This document shows positions 44,802 to 55,618 of a DNA stretch of 64,000 bases, piece by piece (position 1 is the stretch's first letter; every line of letters begins with the position of its first letter). This DNA comes from Cladosporium sp. IMV 00045. Its lineage: Eukaryota > Ascomycota > Dothideomycetes > Cladosporiales > Cladosporiaceae. A program made the translations under genes and the position numbers. Under the pieces are notes generated by a model. That model was not told the origin of the DNA and did not search any database. It saw only the letters and a list, made by a program, of their open reading frames with translations. The stretch spans positions 1-64,000 of the forward strand of contig MSJI02000199.1 in the NCBI GenBank assembly GCA_001931905.2. Reading direction: 5' to 3'.

Positions 44802-47800
44802 ATGAGGCTTACCGAGCTCTTCTCATCTACATTCTTCTTCTCCACGGCTCTGGCCATTGGTCAAGAATCCACCATCAACTTCAACAGCACCGGCTTGAGA
44901 CTCGCTGAGGGCGGCTCCAGCGTTCAACTGTACGCCGATAGCCATGACTGGCCTGGTGTCCTGCGCGTCGTCGACGATCTGGCAGTCGACTTTGGTCGTG
45001 TCACTGGCACCAATGGCACGGTGACCCTGCTTGGAAATGCCACATCGCCAACCCACAATGCCACCACCACCTTCAACGTTACTGGGAAGACTGGTTTCGG
45101 CACAACTGGGCCTGGGAGATACGGCCGCAGAGGTGGTGCTATCATCGCAGGAACCATCGGCAACTCGAGCATCATCGACCGCCTGATCGATGAAGGCAAG
45201 CTGGACCTCAGCGACGTGGAAGGAGAGTGGGAGGCTTACGTCTCTACCGTCGTGGAGAACCCCGTGCAGGGAGTTTCCCGAGCTGTGGTCATTGCTGGTG
45301 AGTTCTTTCAAGCGGATGAGGCAAAGCGAATACTGACGAAAGAACAGGCGCCGACAAGAGAGGTACCATTTATGGCCTATACTCCATCTCAGAGCAGATC
45401 GGAGTCTCTCCGTGGTACTTCTGGGCCGACTCGCCACCCCAACAACATAGCTCCATCTCCGCTCAAGACGTCACAGTCGTCCAGAAGTCGCCCTCAGTCA
45501 GATATCGCGGCATTTTCCTCAACGATGAAGCACCAGCGCTTACCGGCCATGTCATGGCCAAGTTCCCTGACTCGCCGTGGGGCCCTGGATACAATGCCGA
45601 CTTCTATGCCACAGTCTTCGAATTGCTCCTCAGACTGCGCGCCAACTACCTCTGGCCTGCTATGTGGAACTCAATGTTCAATGTCGATGACCCGCGCACC
45701 CAGCCGCTTGCAGACGAATATGGCATTGTGATGGGCACTTCACACACCGAGCCAATGATGCGTTCCACGAAGGAATGGAGCGAGTTTGGAGATGGTACTT
45801 GGTCATGGGAGACGAACAACGAAACAATCTATCCCTTCTTCGTTGAGGGTGCTGAGCGTGCTGCACCGTACGAGAGTGTCATTACCATGGGCATGCGAGG
45901 ATACCACGACACCCCGATCGGCCCTACCAACGATATCGCTCTTCTGGAGGCCATTGTCGAGGCTCAGACCGAGATTTTGACTGAGATATGGGGCGCTGAA
46001 GCCGTTCGCGATCCTGAGGTCGTCCCGCAGACATGGTGTCTTTACAAGGAAGTCCAAGGCTATATCGATGCCGGAATGCAGGTGCCCGACTACATTACCC
46101 TGCTTTGGGCCGACGACAACTTCGGTAACATTCGTCGCCTTCCTCGTGGCAACGAAACCGATCGTAGCGGAGGAGCTGGTGTTTACTACCATTTTGATTA
46201 TGTCGGTGATCCCAGAAGCTACAAGTGGATCAACACGGCGAAGCTGCAGAAGACATGGGAGCAGATGCATATGGCCTATGAACGAAATGCTCGCGAGATC
46301 TGGGTTGTCAACGTTGGTGATCTCAAGCCGCTCGAGATTCCCATTAGTCACATGATGGATCTCGCATACGACATTCACGCATGGGACAAGGACAGCGTTC
46401 CTACCTGGCTGAGATACTGGGCCTCTCGCGAATTTGGACCCAGTGTGGCCTCGCAGACTGCCGAGCTCATGAACAATTACACGAAGACTGTCGGCAGGAG
46501 AAAGTACGAGCTCACGGACATCAACACGTACAACATCATCAACTACGAGGAGGCTGACAGAGTGCTGGCTACTTGGAAGAACATGGCTGATGCTGCCGAG
46601 AGCATCTACGAAGGTCTGCCAGAAGCCACCCGAGCTGCTTTCTTCGAGATGGTGTACCACCCTGTAACTGCCGGCTACGTCTTCCACGACATCATGATCT
46701 CAACGGCAAGGAACAATCTCTATGCTGGCCAAGGACGAAACAGCGCCAATGCGCTTGCGGACCACGTTCGTGAGCAATTTGACCGCGACCACGAGCTTTC
46801 GGCGGAGTACAACACGATGCTTGATGGAAAGTGGGAGCACATGATGGACCAGACTCACATCGGATACCGCTACTGGCAGCAGCCTATGCGTCAGGTTCTT
46901 CCCGGGTTGCAGTATGTGCAAACGCAAGAGCGTGCTCTGACAGGCGACATGGGCGTCACCACAGAGTCTTCCAACGCCACCGTCCCCGGTGATGACCCTT
47001 ACCACGACAATGGCTCTAATTCGCTCACCCTACAGCCTTTTGATCCCTACGGTGCTTCTTCTCGCTGGATTGAGATCTTCTGCGTTGGAACACAAGAATT
47101 CGACTGGAACATCACTGCGAATGCAAGCTTCGTCTCTTTTTCGCAATCTTCCGGCACTCTCTCACCAGAAGGTGAGACAGATATTCGTATCTACGTGACC
47201 GTCGACTTCGATCAAGCACCAGAAGGTAGCGGTATGGTTCAACTCAACGTCAGCTCCAGCACCGACTATGGTGCGCAGTTCAACATGCCCACGCTCATGC
47301 TGCCCTACACCCACACCGTTGTGCCCGAATCGTTCAGTGGCCACGTTGAGTCCGATCGCCACGTCTCCATCGAGGCCGAGCACTGGACTTCAGTCACGAA
47401 TTCGTCATCAGCTCACTACGAAGTCATCACCGGTCTCTCTCGCACACTGTCCGGCGTGACTCTCTTCCCCATCACCGCTCCTTCATTCACCACCTCCGAC
47501 GCTCCCGGCTTGACGTACGACTTCTACACTTTCTCCGAATCTGTTGCGATGAATTTGACGAACATCACCGTCGTCATGACGCCCAACTTGAACACCATCC
47601 CCGACCGCCCATTGCGCTACGCCATCCAGCTGGACGACGAAGAAGTCAAGATCGTGCAGCCCGTAGTCGACCAGCCGAACGGCGCCAACCCGCTCGACTG
47701 GGGCACTGCAGTCGCGAACAATGCGTGGCTGGGCAGGAGCAATTTCACGTACTCGGGAGCTGGAGAGCACACCTTGAAACTTTGGGCGTTGGAGCCTGGT

Positions 47801-47881
47801 CTTGTGTTCAACAGCGTGTGGGTCGATCTGGGTGGCATTAAACCGAGTTATTTGGGACCGCCGGAGAGTGTTATGGTGTAG
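44802..47881 (+). CDS. Secreted GH115 xylan alpha-1,2-glucuronidase
   Basis: join(44802..45297, 45348..47881), 1009 aa. The 50-nt intron (GTGAGT, CTGAC, AACAG) joins AVVIAG to ADKRGTIYGLYSISEQIGVS. A signal peptide (MRLTELFSSTFFFSTALAIG) starts the protein, and many N-x-S/T sites suggest heavy N-glycosylation. The catalytic core has family signatures: YRGIFLNDEAPAL, FELLLRLRANYLWPAMW, GIVMGTSHTEPMMRS, then LLWADDNFGNIRRLP and YYHFDYVGDPRSYKW. Family GH115 removes 4-O-methyl-glucuronic acid side chains from xylan, including internal ones. The C-terminal 350 residues contain beta-sandwich modules, as usual. The length is standard for the family. The Zn2Cys6 gene downstream on the same strand could regulate it, but that is only proximity. 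Confidence 0.93.
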
Positions 47882-48549
47882 CTAGTTTAATGTTGACATG
47901 ACGATATGAAGCAGCATCGTGTCGGTGCTATCGTTTTTCCAAGTCAATCAGATTGTTGACGAATGCGATGGATAAAATGCACTGGTCTTGCGAGCAAAGA
48001 TGACAAGTAGCAAGACCCCTTTGGTGGATAATGAGCAGGATAGCAGACGTATCGATATATATCTAACGGTCCCGCCAAATTTGCCCGATTTGGGCTATGC
48101 TACCAACAACCCGTACCAGAGGGGTTTAGGGGAGAGACTAGGGCGTAGATTTGCCCATGCCGCTAGGAGCGAAATCATCACTTGGTTCCACTATACCGCT
48201 TCCTTCATTCTGATTAGGCAATCCCCCAGATCGGCTGGCGTGGCTTTATCTCACCACATCCCGGCAACCTCGATGTGGCTTTTGTATCATCTACATCACT
48301 AACACCTCCCCAAAGCGTCTCGTACATCAACAAGTCCCGATCAACAACCTGCAGAGCTCCTGCAACCATCTCCGACCCGTCCCAACCGGCATTCATCTTC
48401 CCTCTCGGCACTTGCGCCCCACGTGTTGGTCACTTGCATCGGAGTCGGCTGCGGGGGAGGGGACATAGCGAACGAGCGAATGTAGTGGGGTCTCCCTACC
48501 GCAACTAGCAGAAGATCCTTCATAAGCACCGCCAGCCCAACTCTCTCCA
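47882..48549. other. Intergenic upstream of the third Zn2Cys6 gene
   Basis: The 3' flank of GH115 and the leader of the regulator. A 104-aa ORF at 47988 has no motif. No RNA or repeat is evident. Confidence 0.4.
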
Positions 48550-51504
48550 ATGGCCGAATCACGCAGATCCTCTTCCAACAGTCCTGCCGATTTAGGCGCT
48601 TCGAGCGGCGGCACTCCCCAGGCCAACGACTCCTCCAACGCGCCAGCCCAGGCCGCCGATTCGCCTCCACCGCCCGCCGGCGCAAACGATGCTTCGGCCC
48701 AGAAGCCCACCGTCGACGCACAAGGCCGCGCCCTCAACCCAAGATCATGCGTGACCTGTCGCAAGCGCAAGGTCAAATGCGACAAGATCCACCCATGCAC
48801 CAACTGCAAGCGCGCGCGCATAGAGTGCGTGTATCCCGCGCCGGGAAGGGCTCCGAGGAAAGTGCGCAAGGTCGGTGATGGCAGAGACAAAGAGCTTCTG
48901 GAGCGCTTGAGGAGATTAGAGGGTGTTGTGAAGAATCTGGGTGTCGAGGTGCCGGATGGGCCTGAGGGTAAAGATGCGAACAAGGAGGCTGAGAATGCTG
49001 CCAAGACCTCGGGGGGTACAGGACGGCGGACGGTCAGTGGGGATGCACCATCGTCAGGTCAACGGGACAATGGTGCTGTGCCTCAAGGTGAGCTAAAGCG
49101 TCGCTGGACGGCCAGTCAGACGGACGACACAGGGCCGGAGCGCAAGTCGAGATGGGTAGATGAGTCTTCAAAGGGCCCTCTTGAGCAGAGATTTGGGAGG
49201 CTCGTGGTCAATGAGGGGAGGTCGCGATACATCAATAATTCCTTCTGGGCCAATCTCAGCAATGAGGTGGAAGATCTTAAGGGCATCCTAAACCAATCCA
49301 GCGACGACGATGATCCCGACTCCCCCGGCGAGAATGGACAGACGGCCGGCAGTCATCATGGCTTCGTCTTTGGCCTGAGCTCTCAGAACGTGGACATGCT
49401 CTCATTACACCCTCTGCCGCACCAGATAGGCACGCTCTGGCAGGCCTTCAAGGAGAATGTCGACCCCCTGGTCAAAGTTCTACATATTCCAACCTTCGAG
49501 CGCACAATACAGGAAGCGGCTTCAAATCTTACCATCCTGCCTCGAGGTCTTGAGGCGCTGCTGTTCTCAATCTACTACGGAGCTGTGACAAGCTTGTCCA
49601 GCGAAGACTGTCTTGCCAGGTTTGGGGAAACGAAAGCAGTCTTGTTGGCGCGTTACCGCTTCGCAATCGAGCAGGCGCTCGCTCGCGCGAACTTCCTCAT
49701 CACAGAGGAGATCATTGTCCTGCAAGCACTGGTGCTTTTCTTGATGTGTCTGCGGCGCAACAGCTATGCGCGGGTCATCTGGACGCTGACCGGACTTGTC
49801 GTGCGCATCGCACAGACGATTGGCGTTCACCGAGACGGTGTTCACTTCGGCCTGAAGCCGTTCGATGTCGAATCGCGAAGAAGGCTTTGGTGGCAGGTCT
49901 GCATTCTTGACACTCGAGCTAGCGAAGACCACGGCTGTGATCCTACCATCACCGAGCAATCATTCGACACGAAAATGCCACTCAACATCAACGACGTCGA
50001 CATCTCCCCGGAGATGAACGAGTTTCCCATAGAGAAGCAAGGATGTACTGACATGTCATTCTGCCTGATTAGATTTGAGGTCGCCAACACTTTCCGGCGC
50101 ATCAACTACATACCTCCTGGCCCTCCGAAGGCATGCACTGAACACTTGACGGGCATCACTTTGCAAGAGAAGGAGAAGTGGATCACAGAATGTCACCAGC
50201 GGCTTGAAGAACGATACTTGAAGAACTGCGACATGACGGTGCCGTTGTATTGGGTCACGGCGACTGTGGCCCGCCTGATGATGAGCAAGATGTGGTTGAT
50301 GGTTTACCACCCCTTCCAAAGACAAGACGGTGGCTCATCACTCCCGACGGAGACTAAAGATAAGCTCTTCATCACCAGCTTAGAGAACATCGAATACAGC
50401 ATACTTCTCGAGACAGAAGCCAGGACGATGAAGTGGGGCTGGCTGTTCAAGACTTACATGCAATGGCATGCTCTTGCTTTCATCCTCAACGAGCTCTGCT
50501 ATCGCACGACCGGAGAACTCGTCGAACGCGCTTGGGTTGCCGTGGACTCAACACGAGAGGGGCGGTGGGGCGAGCGAATGTCTGAAAACGATTCGCGCTG
50601 GCACCTGTGGCGCCCTTTGAGAAAGCTCTACCGCAAGGCGCAAGACGCCCGAAAGCGTGGCCTGCAGGAAGAACAGCTCGTGAAGCATCGCATTTCAGGC
50701 GCTGCGCCGACCCGAACCTACTCTCCCAACGCCAACCCGATGTTTGGCCACCCCAAGATCCCAACCGTCGTCAGAGCGCCTCTCAGCCAGGCGCAACTGC
50801 AGCGCTTTACTCAAGGACCTGTCTACGGCCAGCGACCTCTCGATTCACACGAACTTCTCAAATCGCCTCGCTTGCCTCTTGCGGCGGGAGGCGTCGAGAT
50901 CGATCCGATGGACATCGTGGCGGCTGAAAGTCTGGTCTCCAAACCTGAAGACACTCGAAGTACCTACAGCCATACCCCTCGCGGAAGCGTTTCTTCGGTC
51001 GCCGCCTTCGCGCAACGTAACGCCCAGCCTGTTAACCCGCAAGCCCAGCATTCGAGCGGCATGTGCGTTTCCCGGCCTGAATTCGGAGAGGCATTCACAA
51101 AACCCGCCACCTCAGTCGACTACAGCACCGTCGACCTCTCCCAGATCCGCAACAACAACGGCATACCCGGCGGAAGCGGCGGCAGCATGATCTTCTCCGC
51201 CAACCAGAGCAATGACACTTTCCCAAACAACACCGCGCCAGTCACGCAAAACCAGCTGCGTGTCCCGTCGATCGACTCGAATTTCGATCCTTCCATGGAC
51301 ACCTCCGGCGACCTCGACTGGGAGAGCTGGGACCAGCTTGTCAGGCAGTTTGGCATGGACGTCGATCCTGGCGAGGGTGAGGAGGGTCAAGATGGCAATG
51401 TCTGGAATGGTTTGGGAGGGGCACCGAGTAATGGACAAAATCCTGGGAATGGGCAGCAGAATTATCGGATGGGTTCGACGATGGGTGGTGGGGATTGGTT
51501 TTGA
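48550..51504 (+). CDS. Zn2Cys6 transcription factor with fungal-specific domain
   Basis: Intronless, 984 aa. The Ser/Pro/Ala-rich N-terminus leads to the zinc cluster SCVTCRKRKVKCDKIHPCTN followed by CKRARIECVYP (C-x2-C-x6-C-x5-C-x2-C-x6-C), then a basic linker. A short coiled coil (LLERLRRLEGVVKNLG) would make it dimeric. The fungal-specific domain spans about residues 290-640: KVLHIPTFERTIQEAA, then QTIGVHRDGVHFGLKPFDVE and SRRRLWWQVCILDTRASEDH. The C-terminal 250 residues are Gln/Asn/Gly/Ser-rich with acidic patches (DTSGDLDWESWDQLVRQFGM), likely an activation region. It is a nuclear DNA-binding regulator of unknown target genes. The GH115 gene immediately upstream is a candidate target. 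Confidence 0.9.
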   Translation: MAESRRSSSNSPADLGASSGGTPQANDSSNAPAQAADSPPPPAGANDASAQKPTVDAQGRALNPRSCVTCRKRKVKCDKIHPCTNCKRARIECVYPAPGRAPRKVRKVGDGRDKELLERLRRLEGVVKNLGVEVPDGPEGKDANKEAENAAKTSGGTGRRTVSGDAPSSGQRDNGAVPQGELKRRWTASQTDDTGPERKSRWVDESSKGPLEQRFGRLVVNEGRSRYINNSFWANLSNEVEDLKGILNQSSDDDDPDSPGENGQTAGSHHGFVFGLSSQNVDMLSLHPLPHQIGTLWQAFKENVDPLVKVLHIPTFERTIQEAASNLTILPRGLEALLFSIYYGAVTSLSSEDCLARFGETKAVLLARYRFAIEQALARANFLITEEIIVLQALVLFLMCLRRNSYARVIWTLTGLVVRIAQTIGVHRDGVHFGLKPFDVESRRRLWWQVCILDTRASEDHGCDPTITEQSFDTKMPLNINDVDISPEMNEFPIEKQGCTDMSFCLIRFEVANTFRRINYIPPGPPKACTEHLTGITLQEKEKWITECHQRLEERYLKNCDMTVPLYWVTATVARLMMSKMWLMVYHPFQRQDGGSSLPTETKDKLFITSLENIEYSILLETEARTMKWGWLFKTYMQWHALAFILNELCYRTTGELVERAWVAVDSTREGRWGERMSENDSRWHLWRPLRKLYRKAQDARKRGLQEEQLVKHRISGAAPTRTYSPNANPMFGHPKIPTVVRAPLSQAQLQRFTQGPVYGQRPLDSHELLKSPRLPLAAGGVEIDPMDIVAAESLVSKPEDTRSTYSHTPRGSVSSVAAFAQRNAQPVNPQAQHSSGMCVSRPEFGEAFTKPATSVDYSTVDLSQIRNNNGIPGGSGGSMIFSANQSNDTFPNNTAPVTQNQLRVPSIDSNFDPSMDTSGDLDWESWDQLVRQFGMDVDPGEGEEGQDGNVWNGLGGAPSNGQNPGNGQQNYRMGSTMGGGDWF

Positions 51505-51974
51505 GGTACTGGAAAGGAAAGTTGGCTGCAATGGTACGCAATTGGGATATGAAGACAGTTGTGATGCAAGTGGCCGTCTACCGACTTTTTCACATAAATC
51601 CATGATTGCGAAATTCAACGACCTTGCTGACGACATTCAGACACAGAAGCATATCAAAAAATGATGAGATTCGTTATGCAACGCTCAAAAACCGTAAACT
51701 TTCGCTCAATCCCGTATGTCATGACCTTGCGCCAGAGCCATCCAACCGCTGAACACGAATGAAACACCGACTGCTCCGTTGTCGTTACCATCGTACGTGA
51801 TGGAGGGCCATAAGCAGGAGCTCCATGTTGCTTATGTGAGGAACTCTTTATCATTGGCCGGCGATGCAGATCGGCAACACATTCATAGCAACATTCTCTT
51901 GCCGATCACGAGTGGCAAGTGGATTCTGCCTCGGAGCTTCATCGACACGTGCTTCTAGCTGACGCCTTCTTGAG
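51505..51974. other. Convergent intergenic region
   Basis: It separates the regulator from the one-TM protein gene. No supportable gene; short ORFs only. Confidence 0.4.
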
Positions 51975-52661
51975 TCAGTAAGAAAATGTACATGCCCTTG
52001 CATGGCCTACAACATACCGAGAAAGGAAGCCTTTCAGAAACGACATCAAGGCTCGAAAGAGCTCAAAAGCCATCCCTTGAAGCTCGCGGATGATCTGATA
52101 GATCTGTTGGCAAGGATTCCGGGCGGCTGCAACAACCACAGACAGAAAAGAGGACTGTACTGGGGCTGCATCAACATGGAGGTCTTGCAGCTCAGTATCG
52201 ATGACTCTTTGGCGTGCCGGTCTCATGGCGTCAAGAGTCTTCTTGCCCAGAAATACCATGACGGCGAGGCTTAGAAGAGCGACGAAGACTGCTGATGCGG
52301 ACAGGCCTGTGTCTTCGGCGTGGCTGGATGGGCTGCTTTGTGTTGGCTTTGGGCTTTGGCTTTGATACCCGGTGATACGACTGTCGAAACCGGTGCCATG
52401 GTTTGGTGGGATCGTTGTACCAGGCTGACTGAGATCGATTAGAGACGTCGAGAGACTTGTTGGATCCAAAATAAGGGAAGGTTGGGTGGGATTGACCATG
52501 AGATCAACGAGGTCGCTGACGATCGTTGGCTGATGATATGTGTCGTCGACGTTGGACAGGCCCGTACCGGCGCGGGTCTTGATTGATGACATGTTCTGCG
52601 AGTGCCGAATGGAAACAATTGAGCCTTGTATTGTATGAGAAGTGAAGATGCTTGAGGACAT
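51975..52661 (-). CDS. Hypothetical single-pass membrane protein
   Basis: 228 aa in one open frame; an internal Met at residue 24 (MSSIKTRAGTGL) is an alternative start. Residues 1-115 are Ser/Thr/Pro-rich without a signal peptide. A hydrophobic span (ASAVFVALLSLAVMVFLG, near residue 125) is followed by a basic KKTLDAMRPARQRV stop-transfer segment. The C-terminal 70 residues contain amphipathic helices (QIYQIIRELQGMAFELFRAL). The topology suggests an extracellular or lumenal Ser/Thr-rich head with a cytosolic tail, as in fungal cell-surface or organelle membrane proteins. I recognise no family. Its GC content and length support a real gene, but this could be an annotation artefact. Confidence 0.5.
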   Translation of the reverse strand: MSSSIFTSHTIQGSIVSIRHSQNMSSIKTRAGTGLSNVDDTYHQPTIVSDLVDLMVNPTQPSLILDPTSLSTSLIDLSQPGTTIPPNHGTGFDSRITGYQSQSPKPTQSSPSSHAEDTGLSASAVFVALLSLAVMVFLGKKTLDAMRPARQRVIDTELQDLHVDAAPVQSSFLSVVVAAARNPCQQIYQIIRELQGMAFELFRALMSFLKGFLSRYVVGHARACTFSY

Positions 52662-54115
52662 TGCGAATCGTTGAAGTTGGATATTGCAATTTTTATATTC
52701 ATTTTAGTTCCAAGCTGGAATTGCCTTGCATGATAATGTGAGGATACCTCAGCAGTCGCTACAATACCTCGCACATCACTAGGTTCTCTCATTGGCTGAG
52801 CAGGGAGGCTGAGACTTGATCTTGGAGGTCGTGATAGCGTGGCCATTGGAGCAATGCTCTCGGCAGTTACTCGGTCGATGCCACCTATTATTGATCAGTC
52901 CACGCTCGACCACGCATCCAATGGTTGGCCTTGCTGGAGACGTCACCCATTCGGGTCATGCGCGTCGTCGCCGCCAAAGTAAGCCGCACGACGCTGCGAC
53001 ACCCCTTTCTATACCCAGCCATCATCTCAGCGAATAGGACATGGAGGAAGTCCAATTTGAGCCTTTCACAAGTACATATGTAGTGTGATATCAGCAGATT
53101 TTGGAATCCAAGGGCTGCTCAGATCCGGCGGTGGTCCTACATTGATCAGCCTGATTGCCCGTTTCGAGCTGCCTCGTGTGCAAAGCCTTTTTGACAGCAA
53201 AAAAAAAGACAATGGATCAAGAGCGTCGGCCAGATGTTACAGATTGAGGATTCTTGACGACGCAGGCTTGCAAGAACAGATCTACACTTACCTTATTAGT
53301 ATTGAAGTGCATTGAAATATTCCGTAGTAGAAAAAGCGGTATGGTCTCTACAAACGCTGTCATTGATGCATGGCATGCATGACCACATGCCTGAAACGCC
53401 GCGAAATCCAAACAAGCACAATGAGGAATTCTCTCGATAACGGTACATGTAATAAGATAACACCTCATGTAATGCATCAATGCAAGCTCAGCCGCCGCCC
53501 TGAATACCTATACGGATGGAAATATAGGTAAGTAGTCGTAGAACAATTCTTCAACAACCCCAACCCTAACCCCAATCCCCCGACCCCGCCATCGTGCGGG
53601 ACTTCAGCGACAGGACAGAGGTCGGCCACAGCGCCACTACAATATCAGCAGCAGGGCCATGAAAGTCATACAGTTCGTATCGTCTGCTCAAATTGAGCTC
53701 GGAAGCAAGCTCGACTGCGCTTTTGACATTTGATGGATGCAAGGCGGCAGAGAGAATTCATGTTGAGAAATGCTGCTGTGGAGAGAAGGTACATGTATCC
53801 ATGAATCTGTCCCACATGCATGAAGAGGTGTATATTGATGGAAAGATCATCAGCATGCGACGAAAAAAGACCAGATTGGGAGTGGACAGTGCCATTAAAT
53901 ATACACATGTTGGATGAATTGCAAGTTGAGACATGAAAATGCGGCGCAGAAAAACTTTTGATTAGATCAAGATAGCGGCCTGGTCCCCAGTGCTCAGCGC
54001 TTGAGACACCTAATGATAGTTTCGAGTTTCCTCGACCCGTGCATTCAGACTCGCCAATTTCCCTGCGCCAGGCGCCTTGCAGCAATGATACACCCTTTTT
54101 GAGAAGAGAGAACGC
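52662..54115. other. Gene-poor stretch of about 1.45 kb
   Basis: AT-richer than its surroundings. It holds a short telomere-like word (listed separately) and only weak ORFs, of which the largest (139 aa, 53666-54085 minus) overlaps the ribosomal gene's 3' flank and has no motif. Confidence 0.45.
53560..53589. repeat. Short telomere-like word
   Basis: The sequence CCCCAACCCTAACCCCAATC contains one exact CCCTAA and neighbouring variants. It is too short for an interstitial telomere tract with confidence, but it stands out in its AT-rich surroundings. Confidence 0.4.
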
Positions 54116-54912
54116 TTACTCGTCGTCCTCGTCCTCCTCCTCGGCCTCGACGGTGGTCTGGGCGATACGGTCCAAGTCACGCTGGCCGGACTGGGTGATG
54201 CGGCGGCCACCCTTGTCCTCGTCGGTCTCGAGGACACCGATCTTCTCGAGGGACTGGCAGACCTTGCGGTCGACGGAGCCGGAGGCGTCGACGTGGTGGG
54301 AGGGGCGGTTGCCGCGGTTCTTGGTGGAACCGTGGACCTTGCGCAGACGGCCGACACCGACGGTCTTGCGCATGTAGATGTGACGGGCGACAGCGGCGGC
54401 ACGGACGTAGTACCTGGGGAAGAGAGTTAGCATGATCATACAAGAGAGGGTGTAGATCAAGGGAAAAAAGATCCTTACCAGTCAATGCTCTGGGGAGGAA
54501 GCTCCTTGAGGTGACCGGTCTTGACGGTGTCGCTCCAACCTGTAGACGAAAATCATGTCAGCACTTGTTCAAAGAGCGCTTCACTAGACATTCGTCCCCC
54601 GTCCCGCACGAGATTCAGGTTTCTCAAATTCAATCCATGATTTTATTCCAATGTCCCGGGTCTGCTGCGCAAGGCATGCCGCCAGCATTCTCCACATTGT
54701 CTTCGACTCTTGTTCCTCCTCTTGCATGTGCGAGGCGAGAGACGGCCGTGTCGTGTAGGATGCTGTATTTGCGCGCGCGCGAAATGCATGGCGCATGGGT
54801 GTATTCGGGCTCACGAACCAGGGATGGGGAGCTTGCCCTGACGCTTCAGGAAGGCAGCGTAGGCGTTGATGAACTTGTCCGCTTGGACATCACGAACGGA
54901 GACACCAGGCAT
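54116..54912 (-). CDS. rps19: 40S ribosomal protein eS19
   Basis: complement(join(54116..54413, 54479..54539, 54819..54912)), 150 aa. Exon 1 encodes MPGVSVRDVQADKFINAYAA then FLKRQGKLPIP. After a 279-nt intron, exon 2 encodes GWSDTVKTGHLKELPPQSID. After a 65-nt intron (GTAAGG, CTAAC, CCCAG) exon 3 begins with WYYVRAAAVARHIYMRKTVG. The protein continues through GVGRLRKVHGSTKNRGNRPS and ends in an acidic EDEDDE tail. All are hallmarks of eS19, a small-subunit head protein needed for 18S rRNA 3' maturation. The first intron has an unusual donor, G|GTTCGT, needed to keep WSDTVKTG in frame. Long early introns are common in fungal ribosomal protein genes. The length matches the family. Confidence 0.95.
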
Positions 54913-55618
54913 GTTGGGCGGTATTTGTCGGGATCGGAGTCGTCGAGGGGATGAGGGTGCGCTGGGTGTAGTCGTTGATGCGGTGCGGCCTGCCAGAGAG
55001 GTATCTTGAACTTTGCGATTATCGACTTTTCGCGGTGGGCACGGCTAAGCTGAGCCAAGCCGGGACCGCCCGACGCTAGGCCGATTGTTTCTCCGCTCGA
55101 AAGAAAGTCACGTGAGCTGGCCTCACTCAAACAGGCAAGTACAGCATTGTCTCCACCATAGGGTAAGGCAGAGAGACTTGCAGAAGTGGAAAGTATCTCG
55201 GTATCTCTACATTCCCCTCGTTGTCTTGTTTGTTGTCATCTTCTCAGAATTGTCGGACAAATGTTTGATGATTTTCCTTCTCACGCCTCACTCTCTGCGC
55301 TAGCCCGTTGCAAAGAGCGTCTCCTGCAATTTCTTCTTTTCCTGTGAGAGGCTTGCCACTGAGATACTTGCCATAGCGATAGCACATGTAGATCGGAGAA
55401 AAAAGTCATCACGCACGCCGTCCAAGATCATCTCTGATTGGCTAGTGTTTCTATCTGCTTTTCCATAGTGAAACGGTCTCGCCAGGTGGTTGAGATATCA
55501 AGATCTGTATTCACTCACAAGGGCAATCGCAAGAGTCGACGCGGGCAGTGGCGATTTCTTGTGACTTCGTTTCCTCCATCTTGCCAGGGCGATCTATACC
55601 ACCACCAAATCGCCCAAC
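54913..55618. promoter_or_regulatory. Divergent promoter region of eS19 and the hydrolase-phosphatase gene
   Basis: About 700 bp between divergent starts. Presumed ribosomal-protein promoter elements lie near 54913-55080. No clear TATA box or known ribosomal element could be assigned by eye. Confidence 0.4.

Noticed and set aside
45803..46687. 294-aa minus-strand ORF
   Set aside because: Fully antisense to the GH115 catalytic region; it arises from codon bias of the real gene and shows no motif.
53666..54085. 139-aa minus-strand ORF
   Set aside because: Unremarkable composition, no start context; sits in the 3' flank of eS19.
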